From Singulisphaera sp045290345 (lineage in GTDB: Bacteria > Planctomycetota > Planctomycetia > Isosphaerales > Isosphaeraceae): DNA of 64,000 bases. The notes beneath the pieces were generated by a model. The model searched no databases. It was not told the DNA's origin and saw only the letters and a list, made by a program, of their open reading frames with translations. A program made the translations under genes and the position numbers. The DNA is taken from contig NZ_CP155447.1 of NCBI RefSeq assembly GCF_045290345.1, positions 434,001 to 498,000 of the forward strand, given 5' to 3'. Numbering within the stretch: position 1 is the stretch's first letter; each line of letters opens with the position of its first letter. Below are positions 17,082 through 23,957 of the stretch, piece after piece.

Positions 17082-17663
17082 TCAGCCACTCGTGGGCGTT
17101 GTGGGTCCGTTGAATCGATTCATGGCGGCGGCCTGTCCCTGGGTCAACCAGACGGCCACGGCCTGCGAGGCCAAAATCAAGGCGTCTTCAACCGCGAGTC
17201 GGTCCGCGCTACGGAACCGGCTGAGGACGAAGTCCGCGGCGTCAATGGTTCCTCGCTCGCCGATCCCAATCCGAAGCCGGGCATAGTTTTCCGACCCGAG
17301 CTGGGCCGTGATATCGCGAAGCCCCTTCTGACCGCCGTCAGAGCCTCCCCCCCGGATTCTCAACTTTCCCAGGGGCAGGTTCAGGTCGTCGCAAACGACG
17401 AGCAGGTCGGCCAGCTCAAGCTTGTAGAACCGCATCACTTGGGCGACCGACCGCCCGCTAAGATTCATGAACGTCTCGGGTTTCAGGAGCAGCACCCGGT
17501 GGAAGTCAATTTCCGACTCGGCCAGCAAGCCGTCGAACTTCCGAGTAAAGGTCGCTCCTGATCCCCCTTTGGCGAGGCGGTCGACCACCTCGAAGCCGAT
17601 GTTGTGCCGGGTCCCCTCGTACTTGCTTCCGGGGTTGCCCAGCCCGACCACCAGTTTCCGCAT
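17082..17663 (-). CDS. pth: Peptidyl-tRNA hydrolase
   Basis: A 193-residue esterase that releases tRNA from stalled peptidyl-tRNAs. It starts KLVVGLGNPGSKYEGTRHNIGFEVVD, with the catalytic His20 in the standard place. Other family blocks are LLLKPETFMNLSGRSV, VVCDDLNLPLGKLRIRGGGSDGGQKGL and LRIGIGERG. It lies 35 bases upstream of rpsF and downstream of rplY. Confidence 0.96.
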   Translation of the reverse strand: MRKLVVGLGNPGSKYEGTRHNIGFEVVDRLAKGGSGATFTRKFDGLLAESEIDFHRVLLLKPETFMNLSGRSVAQVMRFYKLELADLLVVCDDLNLPLGKLRIRGGGSDGGQKGLRDITAQLGSENYARLRIGIGERGTIDAADFVLSRFRSADRLAVEDALILASQAVAVWLTQGQAAAMNRFNGPTTPTSG

Positions 17664-17698
17664 TCCCTAAAACCCCGACACGGCCAGTAAAGTCGGGA

Positions 17699-18348
17699 TC
17701 ATTCGTCCTTCTCACGACGCTCCGGCTTGATCACGACGGGCTGCGTCAGCCCCTCGCCATCGCCGGGCGTGGTCGTCTCCGTCTGCGCGCTTCGCGAGAC
17801 GACATGGACCAAGGTCAGTTCAGGTTCGGCGTTGACCGTCACCCCTTCGGGCAAGATCAGGTCGCGAACGTGAATGCTCTGCCCCAGGTGCAGGTTGCTC
17901 ACGTCGATCCGGATCGAGTCCGGAATCGTGTTGGCGCGGCAGGTCACTTCGACCGTGTGCACCGGCTGTTCGAGCACACCCCCCTCGCTGACGCCGGGCG
18001 ATGTCCCACGCAGCTCGAGCTTGACCTCGGTCTCGATCGACTCGTCGACGTTCACGCGGGCGAAGTCGAGATGGATAATTTCCTTGCCGAGGTGATCCCA
18101 CTGGATATCACGCACGATCACCGTCTCGGTCGATCCATTCACGCTCAGCTCAGCGAGGTGAGTGGACTTCTGATCATGTCCCAGACGGAAGCCCGTGCGA
18201 GAGAGATCGGCAAGGGGTCTTGCTTGTGACCGTAGATAATCGCCGGGATCTGTCCGTTGGCTCGCAACCGACGCGAGACCCTAGACCCTGTCCCTTTGTT
18301 CTTCGCGGGATCCCGCGCCTCGACCGCAATCTTGACTGCGTCCGCCAT
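17699..18348 (-). pseudogene. rplY: 50S ribosomal protein bL25 (Ctc), split by an apparent one-base deletion
   Basis: The first part (from ATG 18348) reads MADAVKIAVEARDPAKNKG...RRLRANGQIPAIIYGHKQDPLPISLARASVWDMI and then runs into a stop. The second part is open in another frame and reads KSTHLAELSVNGSTETVIVRDIQWDHLGKEIIHLDFARV to the end at 17699. Together they make one full bL25 of about 216 residues. Adding a single A near 18168-18170 (minus strand AGAAG to AGAAAG) rejoins them as MIRKSTHLAEL. An assembly or homopolymer error, a natural mutation and programmed frameshifting are all possible. It is first in the pth-rpsF-ssb-rplI cluster. Confidence 0.88.
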
Positions 18349-18573
18349 AAATCGCCTGTGCCTGACCCCGCCACGAGGTCCCCAGAGAAGCGAAATCAGA
18401 AAATAAAGGGGCCGGGCCCGAGGGAAATCCGGTCCCCTCACCGCGCCGCAACATACCCTGAAATCAAAAATGCGGCCAATGCAGACCGCGCATCGAGCGA
18501 TTATGTCGATGCTCCCGGGGTGATTCAAGAGGAAACACCCGACTTTTCACGATTGGTCTCCTCACCGCAACGC

Positions 18574-19488
18574 TCAAAGTGCCGAAAGGCGCCGCCAGCC
18601 TTCCACGGGGGCCAGGTCGCCGCAGGCCTCCGGATCGATCGCGGCAGCGGCAATTTTCAGGCTCAACTCGAGTCGAGGACCCGGCCTTGAAAAGTAAGCG
18701 GAGCCGTCAACCAGGATGACGCTCCCGCTCCGGACGGCTCCGAGCCGGGTCCATTCCGGCCGCGCCTGGAGCTGAGCGAGCTCCTGCTCGGTGCGTTCGA
18801 TCGTGAACCCGCAGGGGGCGAGGATGATCAGCTCGGGATCGGCTTCGGCAACCTCGCGCCAGGAGAGACGACGCGAACGCTGGCCCGCCTCCCCGATCAC
18901 TTCCGCCCCACCGGCGAGTGACACGATCTCGGGGTTCCAGTGACCGGAGGAGAAAGGGGGGTCGAACCACTCCAGGATGAGAACCCGGCGCAACGGCCGC
19001 CCCCGGCGTCGGTGGGCGATCGCGGTGACGGTGGCATCGAACCGGGCGATCAGAGACTCGGCCGCGTCCTTGGCGTCGAGCAGGACGCCGACCCGGCGGA
19101 ACATGGCATCCAGGTCGGCCAGACAGGTCGGATTGACGCTTTCGACCCGGGGCGAGCTCGGAATGCCCGCGGCGACGCGCCGGACGGTCGCCTCGTTCAC
19201 CGCGCAGACGTCGCATTGCTCCTGGGTCAGGATCAGGTCAGGACGAAGCTCAGCCAACAGGGCGCCGTCGAGATCGTAGAGGCTCCCCCCTTGCTCGACG
19301 ACCGCCGCGTCGATCGCCGCGCTCGAGGTCGATGGCGTAATCCGGGACCGGGTCAGGTGGGGCAACTGCTCCACGCCCACCGGATAGTCGCACTCGTGGG
19401 TGACCCCCACGAGGTCGACGCGGCGGCCCAGGGCGCAGACGAGCTCAGTCAGGGAGGGGAGCAGGCTCACGATCCGCATTGGGGGCAT
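18574..19488 (-). CDS. BtuF-like cobalamin/corrinoid-binding ABC substrate protein, no signal peptide
   Basis: A 304-residue periplasmic-binding-protein fold (type III). It begins RIVSLLPSLTELVCALG and has VGVTHECDYP, LTRSRI, LRPDLILTQEQCDVCAV, LEWFDPPFSSGHWNPEIVSLAGG and RSRRLSWREVAEADPELIILAPCGF. This is the cytoplasmic or unsignalled BtuF-like subfamily common near B12 genes. No signal sequence is visible from either start (19488 or ATG 19479), and no permease or ATPase lies next to it. Direct corrinoid binding is likely from the family, but transport is not shown here. Confidence 0.82.
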   Translation of the reverse strand: MPPMRIVSLLPSLTELVCALGRRVDLVGVTHECDYPVGVEQLPHLTRSRITPSTSSAAIDAAVVEQGGSLYDLDGALLAELRPDLILTQEQCDVCAVNEATVRRVAAGIPSSPRVESVNPTCLADLDAMFRRVGVLLDAKDAAESLIARFDATVTAIAHRRRGRPLRRVLILEWFDPPFSSGHWNPEIVSLAGGAEVIGEAGQRSRRLSWREVAEADPELIILAPCGFTIERTEQELAQLQARPEWTRLGAVRSGSVILVDGSAYFSRPGPRLELSLKIAAAAIDPEACGDLAPVEGWRRLSAL

Positions 19489-19514
19489 CCGCCGGTCAAG
19501 GTTGGCAGCCCCGC

Positions 19515-19560
19515 GGGAGCGACCGTCCGCGTCCTGTCTCGACGATGGATGGTCGCCCCG
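19515..19560. repeat. Imperfect inverted repeat between M16 peptidase and BtuF-like gene
   Basis: A GC-rich arm CGGGAGCGACCGTCC (from about 19514) faces GGATGGTCGCCCCG (19547-19560) with two or three mismatches. It lies in the 128-base gap after the M16 gene and may terminate its transcript. Confidence 0.4.
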
Positions 19561-19616
19561 CTACAGCTACCACAGAAAATACAAAGAAGAGATGCGTCCG
19601 CGTCAGCAGATCCAGG

Positions 19617-20855
19617 TCACTCGGGGGCGCGAACGTCCGTCGTCGGACCGACCGAGACGATGGTCATTGGCAGCAGGGGCCACTCGGCCAGGATGCGCCT
19701 GAGGTCGTCGAGCGTGACCCGGGAGAAGGCCTCGAGTTCCTGGGCGACGGACAGGTACTCGCGACGGTAGGTCCAGTGGAAGCCGAGCGAGGCGAGGCGG
19801 CCCATCGGACGCTCGCTCCGAAGCACCGAGCGGGCGAGAACCTTGTTCTTGGCCTGCGTCAACTCTTCCTCGGTGATCCCCTCGGCCATGGCGGCCCGGT
19901 ACACGTCGGTGATCCGGCCGAGGTTGGCCTGGGTCTCGCCGGGATCGCAGCTCAGGAAGGTGAAGAGAGCCCCTGCCTGGTTGTAGTCCTGGTAAGAAAC
20001 CTCGACGCCGTCGGCGTAGCCGGGGTCGATCAAGGCCCAGTAGAGCCGAGACCCGGTATGGTCCCCCAGAACCGTCGCCAGGAGTTGGGCGGCGTAGCGG
20101 TCGCTGCTTTCCAGCGGGGGGGCATCGCCAACACCGATGATCGTCTGCTGCTGATCCTCCGCGCGGAGGAGTGCCTGGAACGACCCGGAGCCGCGGGGCG
20201 GAACGGCCTGGCGGGTGATCTCTCCCCCTTCCCAGCCGGCACAATGAGCCTTGGCCAGGGCCACAACCTGGTCCCAGTTGGTCTTGCCGGCGAACGCCAG
20301 GACGATGTTCGAGGGGCTGTAGCGCTGAGCGAAGTAGTGGCGCATCTGCTCGACCTTCAAGTCGGTGATCGACTCGATCGTGCCGAGAATGCTCTGCCCG
20401 AGCGGGTGCGGGCCAAAGTGCGCGGCCTTGGCGGCTTCGTAGGCGACGGACATCGGGTTATCCAGATACATCCGGATTTCCTCGATGATCACCTGCTTCT
20501 CGGTGTCGAAATCTTCTTCGGCCAGGTTGGGCCGGAGGATGTCCGAGAGCACGTCGAAGGCCTGCGGCAAATACTCGGGCAGGCAGGTGACGTGGTAGAA
20601 AGTGTCTTCCTCCGACGTCTGCGCATTGTGCTTGGCCCCCACGCGGTCAAAGTCGCGGTTGACCGCCAGGGCGTCCCGCCTCGGGGTTCCCTTGAAGACC
20701 ATGTGCTCGAGGAAGTGCGAGACCCCCGCGACGTCGGTCGACTCGTCGCGGCTCCCCGCCTTGACAAAGAAGCCGGAGGCGACCGAATGGGCCTGGTCGT
20801 TCACTTCGGCGATGACCCGCAGACCATTATCGAGAACCGTATGGTGGAATTGCAT
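19617..20855 (-). CDS. M16 family zinc metallopeptidase (active subunit)
   Basis: A 412-residue pitrilysin-family peptidase. ATG 20855 gives the usual beginning MQFHHTVLDNGLRVIAE; the frame continues upstream to a TTG without family sequence. The zinc site is the inverted motif HFLEH (residues 47-51) in GVSHFLEHMVFKGT, with the third ligand Glu about 75 residues later in EKQVIIEEI. The C-terminal half has the usual R/Y-containing second domain (TGSRLYWALIDPGYADGVEVSYQDYN). Bacterial M16B enzymes act as an active/inactive pair; the likely partner is 6.7 kb away at 27515-28768. Confidence 0.93.
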   Translation of the reverse strand: MQFHHTVLDNGLRVIAEVNDQAHSVASGFFVKAGSRDESTDVAGVSHFLEHMVFKGTPRRDALAVNRDFDRVGAKHNAQTSEEDTFYHVTCLPEYLPQAFDVLSDILRPNLAEEDFDTEKQVIIEEIRMYLDNPMSVAYEAAKAAHFGPHPLGQSILGTIESITDLKVEQMRHYFAQRYSPSNIVLAFAGKTNWDQVVALAKAHCAGWEGGEITRQAVPPRGSGSFQALLRAEDQQQTIIGVGDAPPLESSDRYAAQLLATVLGDHTGSRLYWALIDPGYADGVEVSYQDYNQAGALFTFLSCDPGETQANLGRITDVYRAAMAEGITEEELTQAKNKVLARSVLRSERPMGRLASLGFHWTYRREYLSVAQELEAFSRVTLDDLRRILAEWPLLPMTIVSVGPTTDVRAPE

Positions 20856-20942
20856 GAGTCGTGGCTCGTCCAGAGAAAATAAAGCCGCGCAAGTCGCGCC
20901 TGCCCCACGCGCGTCCGTCAATCAGGATTGAGCGACCGCATT

Positions 20943-21416
20943 TCAAATCGATCCAGGAAGGGCACCCGCGGAAGAGCAGGGTCCCCCTTTACCTGTGCCT
21001 TTTCCCGACAATTTGCGTTCGACGCCAACCCGCACAAATTGCGAAACAACGGCGTTCACTCCATGAATTCTACGCAGCATCGTCTCTTCGTCGACGCAAC
21101 TCAAGAGCGCGTTGACGGCCCTAACCCAATCGGCAGGCTGCTCGACGGACTGGTCTCGCGGGTGAAGTTCGGTGGGATCGGCCGAAATCAAGGCGGTCGG
21201 GATCCATCGAGGGTTACGGAGGGACACCCCACGCTCCAAGCGGACGTGCCCCGACTCGAAGATCTGTAACGCAAGAGTCCTCCTCCGAGAGACGAAAGAG
21301 GACGCATTCAACCAATTCTTCCGGCTTTCCCCAGTCTTCCCCAAGCATGCCAAGAAAGGCTCGCAAACGTCAACGTCGCCTATCGACCAGAGCGGACGAG
21401 CCCAACCCTTTAGCAT
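20943..21416 (-). CDS. Doubtful hypothetical frame or gene remnant
   Basis: A 157-codon frame lies just upstream of the M16 gene. Its middle part (RWIPTALISADPTELHPRDQSVEQPADWVRAVNALLSCVDEETMLRRIHGV, about 21070-21230) has GC-rich third positions, whereas both ends look non-coding and there is no convincing ribosome site. I recognise no family. It could be a decayed gene or the leader region of the M16 transcript. The rest of the gap to 21501 shows nothing else. Confidence 0.25.
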   Translation of the reverse strand: MLKGWARPLWSIGDVDVCEPFLACLGKTGESRKNWLNASSFVSRRRTLALQIFESGHVRLERGVSLRNPRWIPTALISADPTELHPRDQSVEQPADWVRAVNALLSCVDEETMLRRIHGVNAVVSQFVRVGVERKLSGKGTGKGGPCSSAGALPGSI

Positions 21417-21501
21417 CCGCTTCTGTCCGTTCCGAGGAATGCCCTCCCCCTCTCTCGAGGTGCTGGGGAGGGCGATCGGCCACGCGGCGGACGTCGCTGG
21501 A

Positions 21502-22083
21502 TCACCTGAGCGGTGATGCGACCGGCTCCGGGGTCATGTCGGACAACGAGACGGAGGCCTGTCGAGCTGGGATCCAGCCCCCCGCCTCGGTATAGACGGC
21601 GATCGCGATGGCGACCTCCCCAACGTAGACGAGAGTGAAGATGTTGTGCCCCCCCTCCTGGATCGAGAGGACAGCCTGCGCACTCTGCGGGCTGAACGGG
21701 ATCGCCATCATAATACACGTGCATTCACTGAAATCCGTATTCCTATCCTCGTTCAACTTCTGAATGTCTTTCAGAATGCCTTGGAGGAAAGGGTCCATCC
21801 GGTTTTCGAACGACTCGGCCTTGATCTCAACGGGGATCTGGGCGTCCGTGAACGCGGTGGAGTTGAGCAGCAGGTCCGTCCGCATGTAGGGAGAGGTGAA
21901 GATGGGATATTCGCGGAGGATGTCGCAGGTAGGGTCCACGGAGAGAATAAAACCGGTCAGGTCCACCTGGACCCACCCCTCCCAACCGCCCTTGACTGGC
22001 CAATTCAACTTGAACGTAGGATTGCGGGCCGTCCCCCACTGAATGGTAGCATTGACGAATTGCTCAACTGTCATGGTCGCCAT
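21502..22083 (-). CDS. Hypothetical protein, 193 residues
   Basis: No family recognised. The protein starts MATMTVEQFVNATIQWGT and has no signal peptide or membrane helix, so it should be cytoplasmic. It mixes amphipathic strands (GWVQVDLTGFILSVDP) with a helical segment (QGILKDIQKLNEDRNTDFSECTC) and a Val/Ile/Ala-rich part near residue 155 (LVYVGEVAIAIAVYTEAGGW). Codon use is like its neighbours. It lies downstream of the exported protein gene on the same strand, with a hairpin between them. Confidence 0.7.
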   Translation of the reverse strand: MATMTVEQFVNATIQWGTARNPTFKLNWPVKGGWEGWVQVDLTGFILSVDPTCDILREYPIFTSPYMRTDLLLNSTAFTDAQIPVEIKAESFENRMDPFLQGILKDIQKLNEDRNTDFSECTCIMMAIPFSPQSAQAVLSIQEGGHNIFTLVYVGEVAIAIAVYTEAGGWIPARQASVSLSDMTPEPVASPLR

Positions 22084-22232
22084 GTCGGATTACTCCTGCA
22101 GATTATCACGGGATGTTTCCTTCGATCGCCTCGCCTGGACGTCGTCCGCCGGATGAACAGACGGTGCGTCACGTGGATCGGGGGATCGGTATCGATCCAG
22201 TTCAGCTCGGGCAACTGGCTCAATCCGGGACG

Positions 22233-22257
22233 ATCCCCCGCGACCGCGGCGGGGGAT
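22233..22257 (-). terminator. Hairpin after exported protein gene
   Basis: ATCCCCCGC (22233-22241) and its exact complement (22249-22257) flank a 7-base loop between the two minus-strand genes. No clear U-tract follows. Confidence 0.45.
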
Positions 22258-22311
22258 GACGGCGGGATGCCATCATCTCGCTTACCGCCGCGGGCCGGCC
22301 AATCCCTCATT

Positions 22312-23046
22312 TCAAGGGGCGGAACTCGGCGTGAAGCCGAACTTGAAGGTCTGGGACGCGTCGTCGAACGTGACTAGCACGTCCACGCTCGGCGTGTTGG
22401 GGGGCAGATCGTAGGTCAGTAAAGGGTCGATCTGCTGGTAGGTGTACGCAGGCGCCTTCACCGTGCTCCCGACGGTCCAATAGAGTTTGGTGTCGAGTTC
22501 GAAGGTCGAGAGGGCTCCGCCCGCCGGGAGGAAAGTCCTCGACTCGGCGGTCAGGCTGTCGTTGACGAACCAACGCACCTTCGTCGCCAGCGGCGGTGTC
22601 GCGGTGTTGTTGATGATCCCGGATTGGGACGGGGTCACCTTGAGGCTCTCCGACTCCGCGTAGGCCAAGCTCGACTTGCTCAGGACAATCCCGAGATTGT
22701 CCGCATCGGTAATGGTCGACATGTAGCCGGGCGCGATCGGGACCACCGCCGTCTCCTGGCTGGAGTCGACCGTGGTGACCTGGCCGGAGACGGCCTGATT
22801 CAGCACAAACGTATGGGTGCTGTTCTCGCCGGGACTGAGTTGCTGCCAGGCCGCGAAGACGAAGTCTTCGGCGTTCGTCTTCGGAGTGAGGAAGACGAGG
22901 ATTTTCTGGTGGGCAAGCTTACCCCCCGTCATGTCCTTGACCCGGAACGTTGTCGAGGTGATGCCTTGCGCCTGGGCGGCATTCCCGGCGAGCAAACCGA
23001 CGCCAAGGACAACAGCAGCCAATTTGAGCGTGGTCCCGACCCTCAT
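22312..23046 (-). CDS. Exported hypothetical protein, 244 residues
   Basis: ATG 23046 has AGAGG six bases upstream and gives a textbook signal peptide (MRVGTTLKLAAVVLGVGLLAGNAAQAQG), so the longer frame to 23175 is rejected. The mature part looks all-beta: ITSTTFRVKDMTGGKL, TFVLNQAVSGQVTTVDSS, VRWFVNDSLTAESRTF and VDVLVTFDDASQTFKFGF. No family recognised. It diverges from the ECF sigma factor gene across about 340 bases. Confidence 0.78.
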   Translation of the reverse strand: MRVGTTLKLAAVVLGVGLLAGNAAQAQGITSTTFRVKDMTGGKLAHQKILVFLTPKTNAEDFVFAAWQQLSPGENSTHTFVLNQAVSGQVTTVDSSQETAVVPIAPGYMSTITDADNLGIVLSKSSLAYAESESLKVTPSQSGIINNTATPPLATKVRWFVNDSLTAESRTFLPAGGALSTFELDTKLYWTVGSTVKAPAYTYQQIDPLLTYDLPPNTPSVDVLVTFDDASQTFKFGFTPSSAP

Positions 23047-23387
23047 GATGCACCTCTTGCTTCTTAAAAGGTTGCCGCGGCCCGGCGAGATTGTGATCGC
23101 TGAGACGGTCCGCGGCCTGGCCAATCCGACTTTCCCCCCGACGAAAGCAGCTCTGCCGCTCGTCGGACAGGGCACGCATCGACGTGCCTGGCTTAATAGA
23201 CGGGCGATCGCGACGGACGAACCGACTGTTTAGGTTTTTTTATGCCTAATTCAGCTTTTTATACGAGAGTTGATTTTTGCTCTGATAGAATCGCGACCTT
23301 CAACGGTCCAATCAGCCCTCGCTCACGTCCCTCATGTATTGGAGATTGAGATCGGATTGCCTCGACACCTGTAAGGAACGTGCGATC
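23047..23387. promoter_or_regulatory. Divergent intergenic region upstream of sigma factor and exported protein
   Basis: This 341-base gap lies between divergent genes. Positions 23225-23275 are AT-rich (T-runs around 23232-23239), unlike the surrounding GC-rich DNA, and are the likely promoter zone. I could not define a specific -35/-10 pair with confidence. Confidence 0.35.
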
Positions 23388-23951
23388 ATGACGGCCCAGC
23401 CATGCGTCCCAGCATCCCACCTTGAATCGTTCCGGAGATACCTCGAGGTGCTCGCCGCGGGGCAACTCGACCCACGGTTGCGGGGCAAGCTCGATCCGGC
23501 GGACGTGGTCCAGCAGACGCTGATGAAGGCATGTCTGAGACGCGATGGCTTCCGGGGCGATGGAGACCGGCAGCTCCGTGCGTGGCTCCGGGTCATCCTG
23601 GCCAACGTGCTGATCGACAATCTGCGGAAGTTCGGCGGGGGCACCGGGCGAGGGCGCGAGCAATCGCTCGAGGCGGCGGTCGAGGAGTCCTCGCGGCGAC
23701 TGGAAGGCCTCTTGGAAGACGATGGATCGAGCCCCAGCCACAGGGCCGACCGCAACGAGCGGATCCTCCTTCTGTCCGATGTCCTGTCCCGGCTCCCCGA
23801 TGATCAACGGCTCGCAGTTGAGCTACGCCACCTCGGGGGAAAATCCCTTGAAGAGGTAGCCAGCCAGCTTGGGAGGAGCGTGCCGGCGGTCGCCGGGCTC
23901 CTGAGACGAGCCCTCAAGACCCTCCGCTCGGAACTCGGCAAACTGGCCTGA
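23388..23951 (+). CDS. ECF-family RNA polymerase sigma factor
   Basis: A 187-residue planctomycete-type extracytoplasmic-function sigma factor. Start 23388 (MTAQPCVPASHLESF) follows AAGGAA by about nine bases. Region 2 shows RLRGKLDPADVVQQTLMKAC and LRAWLRVILANVLIDNLRKFG. Region 4 shows LPDDQRLAVELRHLGGKSLEEVASQLGRSVPAVAGLLRRALKTLR, a helix-turn-helix. The kinase gene begins 6 bases after its stop, so the two are one operon; in such pairs the kinase, not an anti-sigma factor, is thought to control the sigma factor. Its target promoters are unknown. Confidence 0.92.
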   Translation: MTAQPCVPASHLESFRRYLEVLAAGQLDPRLRGKLDPADVVQQTLMKACLRRDGFRGDGDRQLRAWLRVILANVLIDNLRKFGGGTGRGREQSLEAAVEESSRRLEGLLEDDGSSPSHRADRNERILLLSDVLSRLPDDQRLAVELRHLGGKSLEEVASQLGRSVPAVAGLLRRALKTLRSELGKLA

Positions 23952-23957
23952 TCCAGC

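Noticed and set aside
17699..18142. Treating the C-terminal bL25 fragment as a separate gene
   Set aside because: It lacks its own start site and continues bL25 exactly where the upstream frame breaks.
19479..20882. A 467-codon plus-strand frame opposite the M16 peptidase
   Set aside because: The minus-strand frame has the HFLEH zinc motif; the plus-strand one is a codon-bias shadow.
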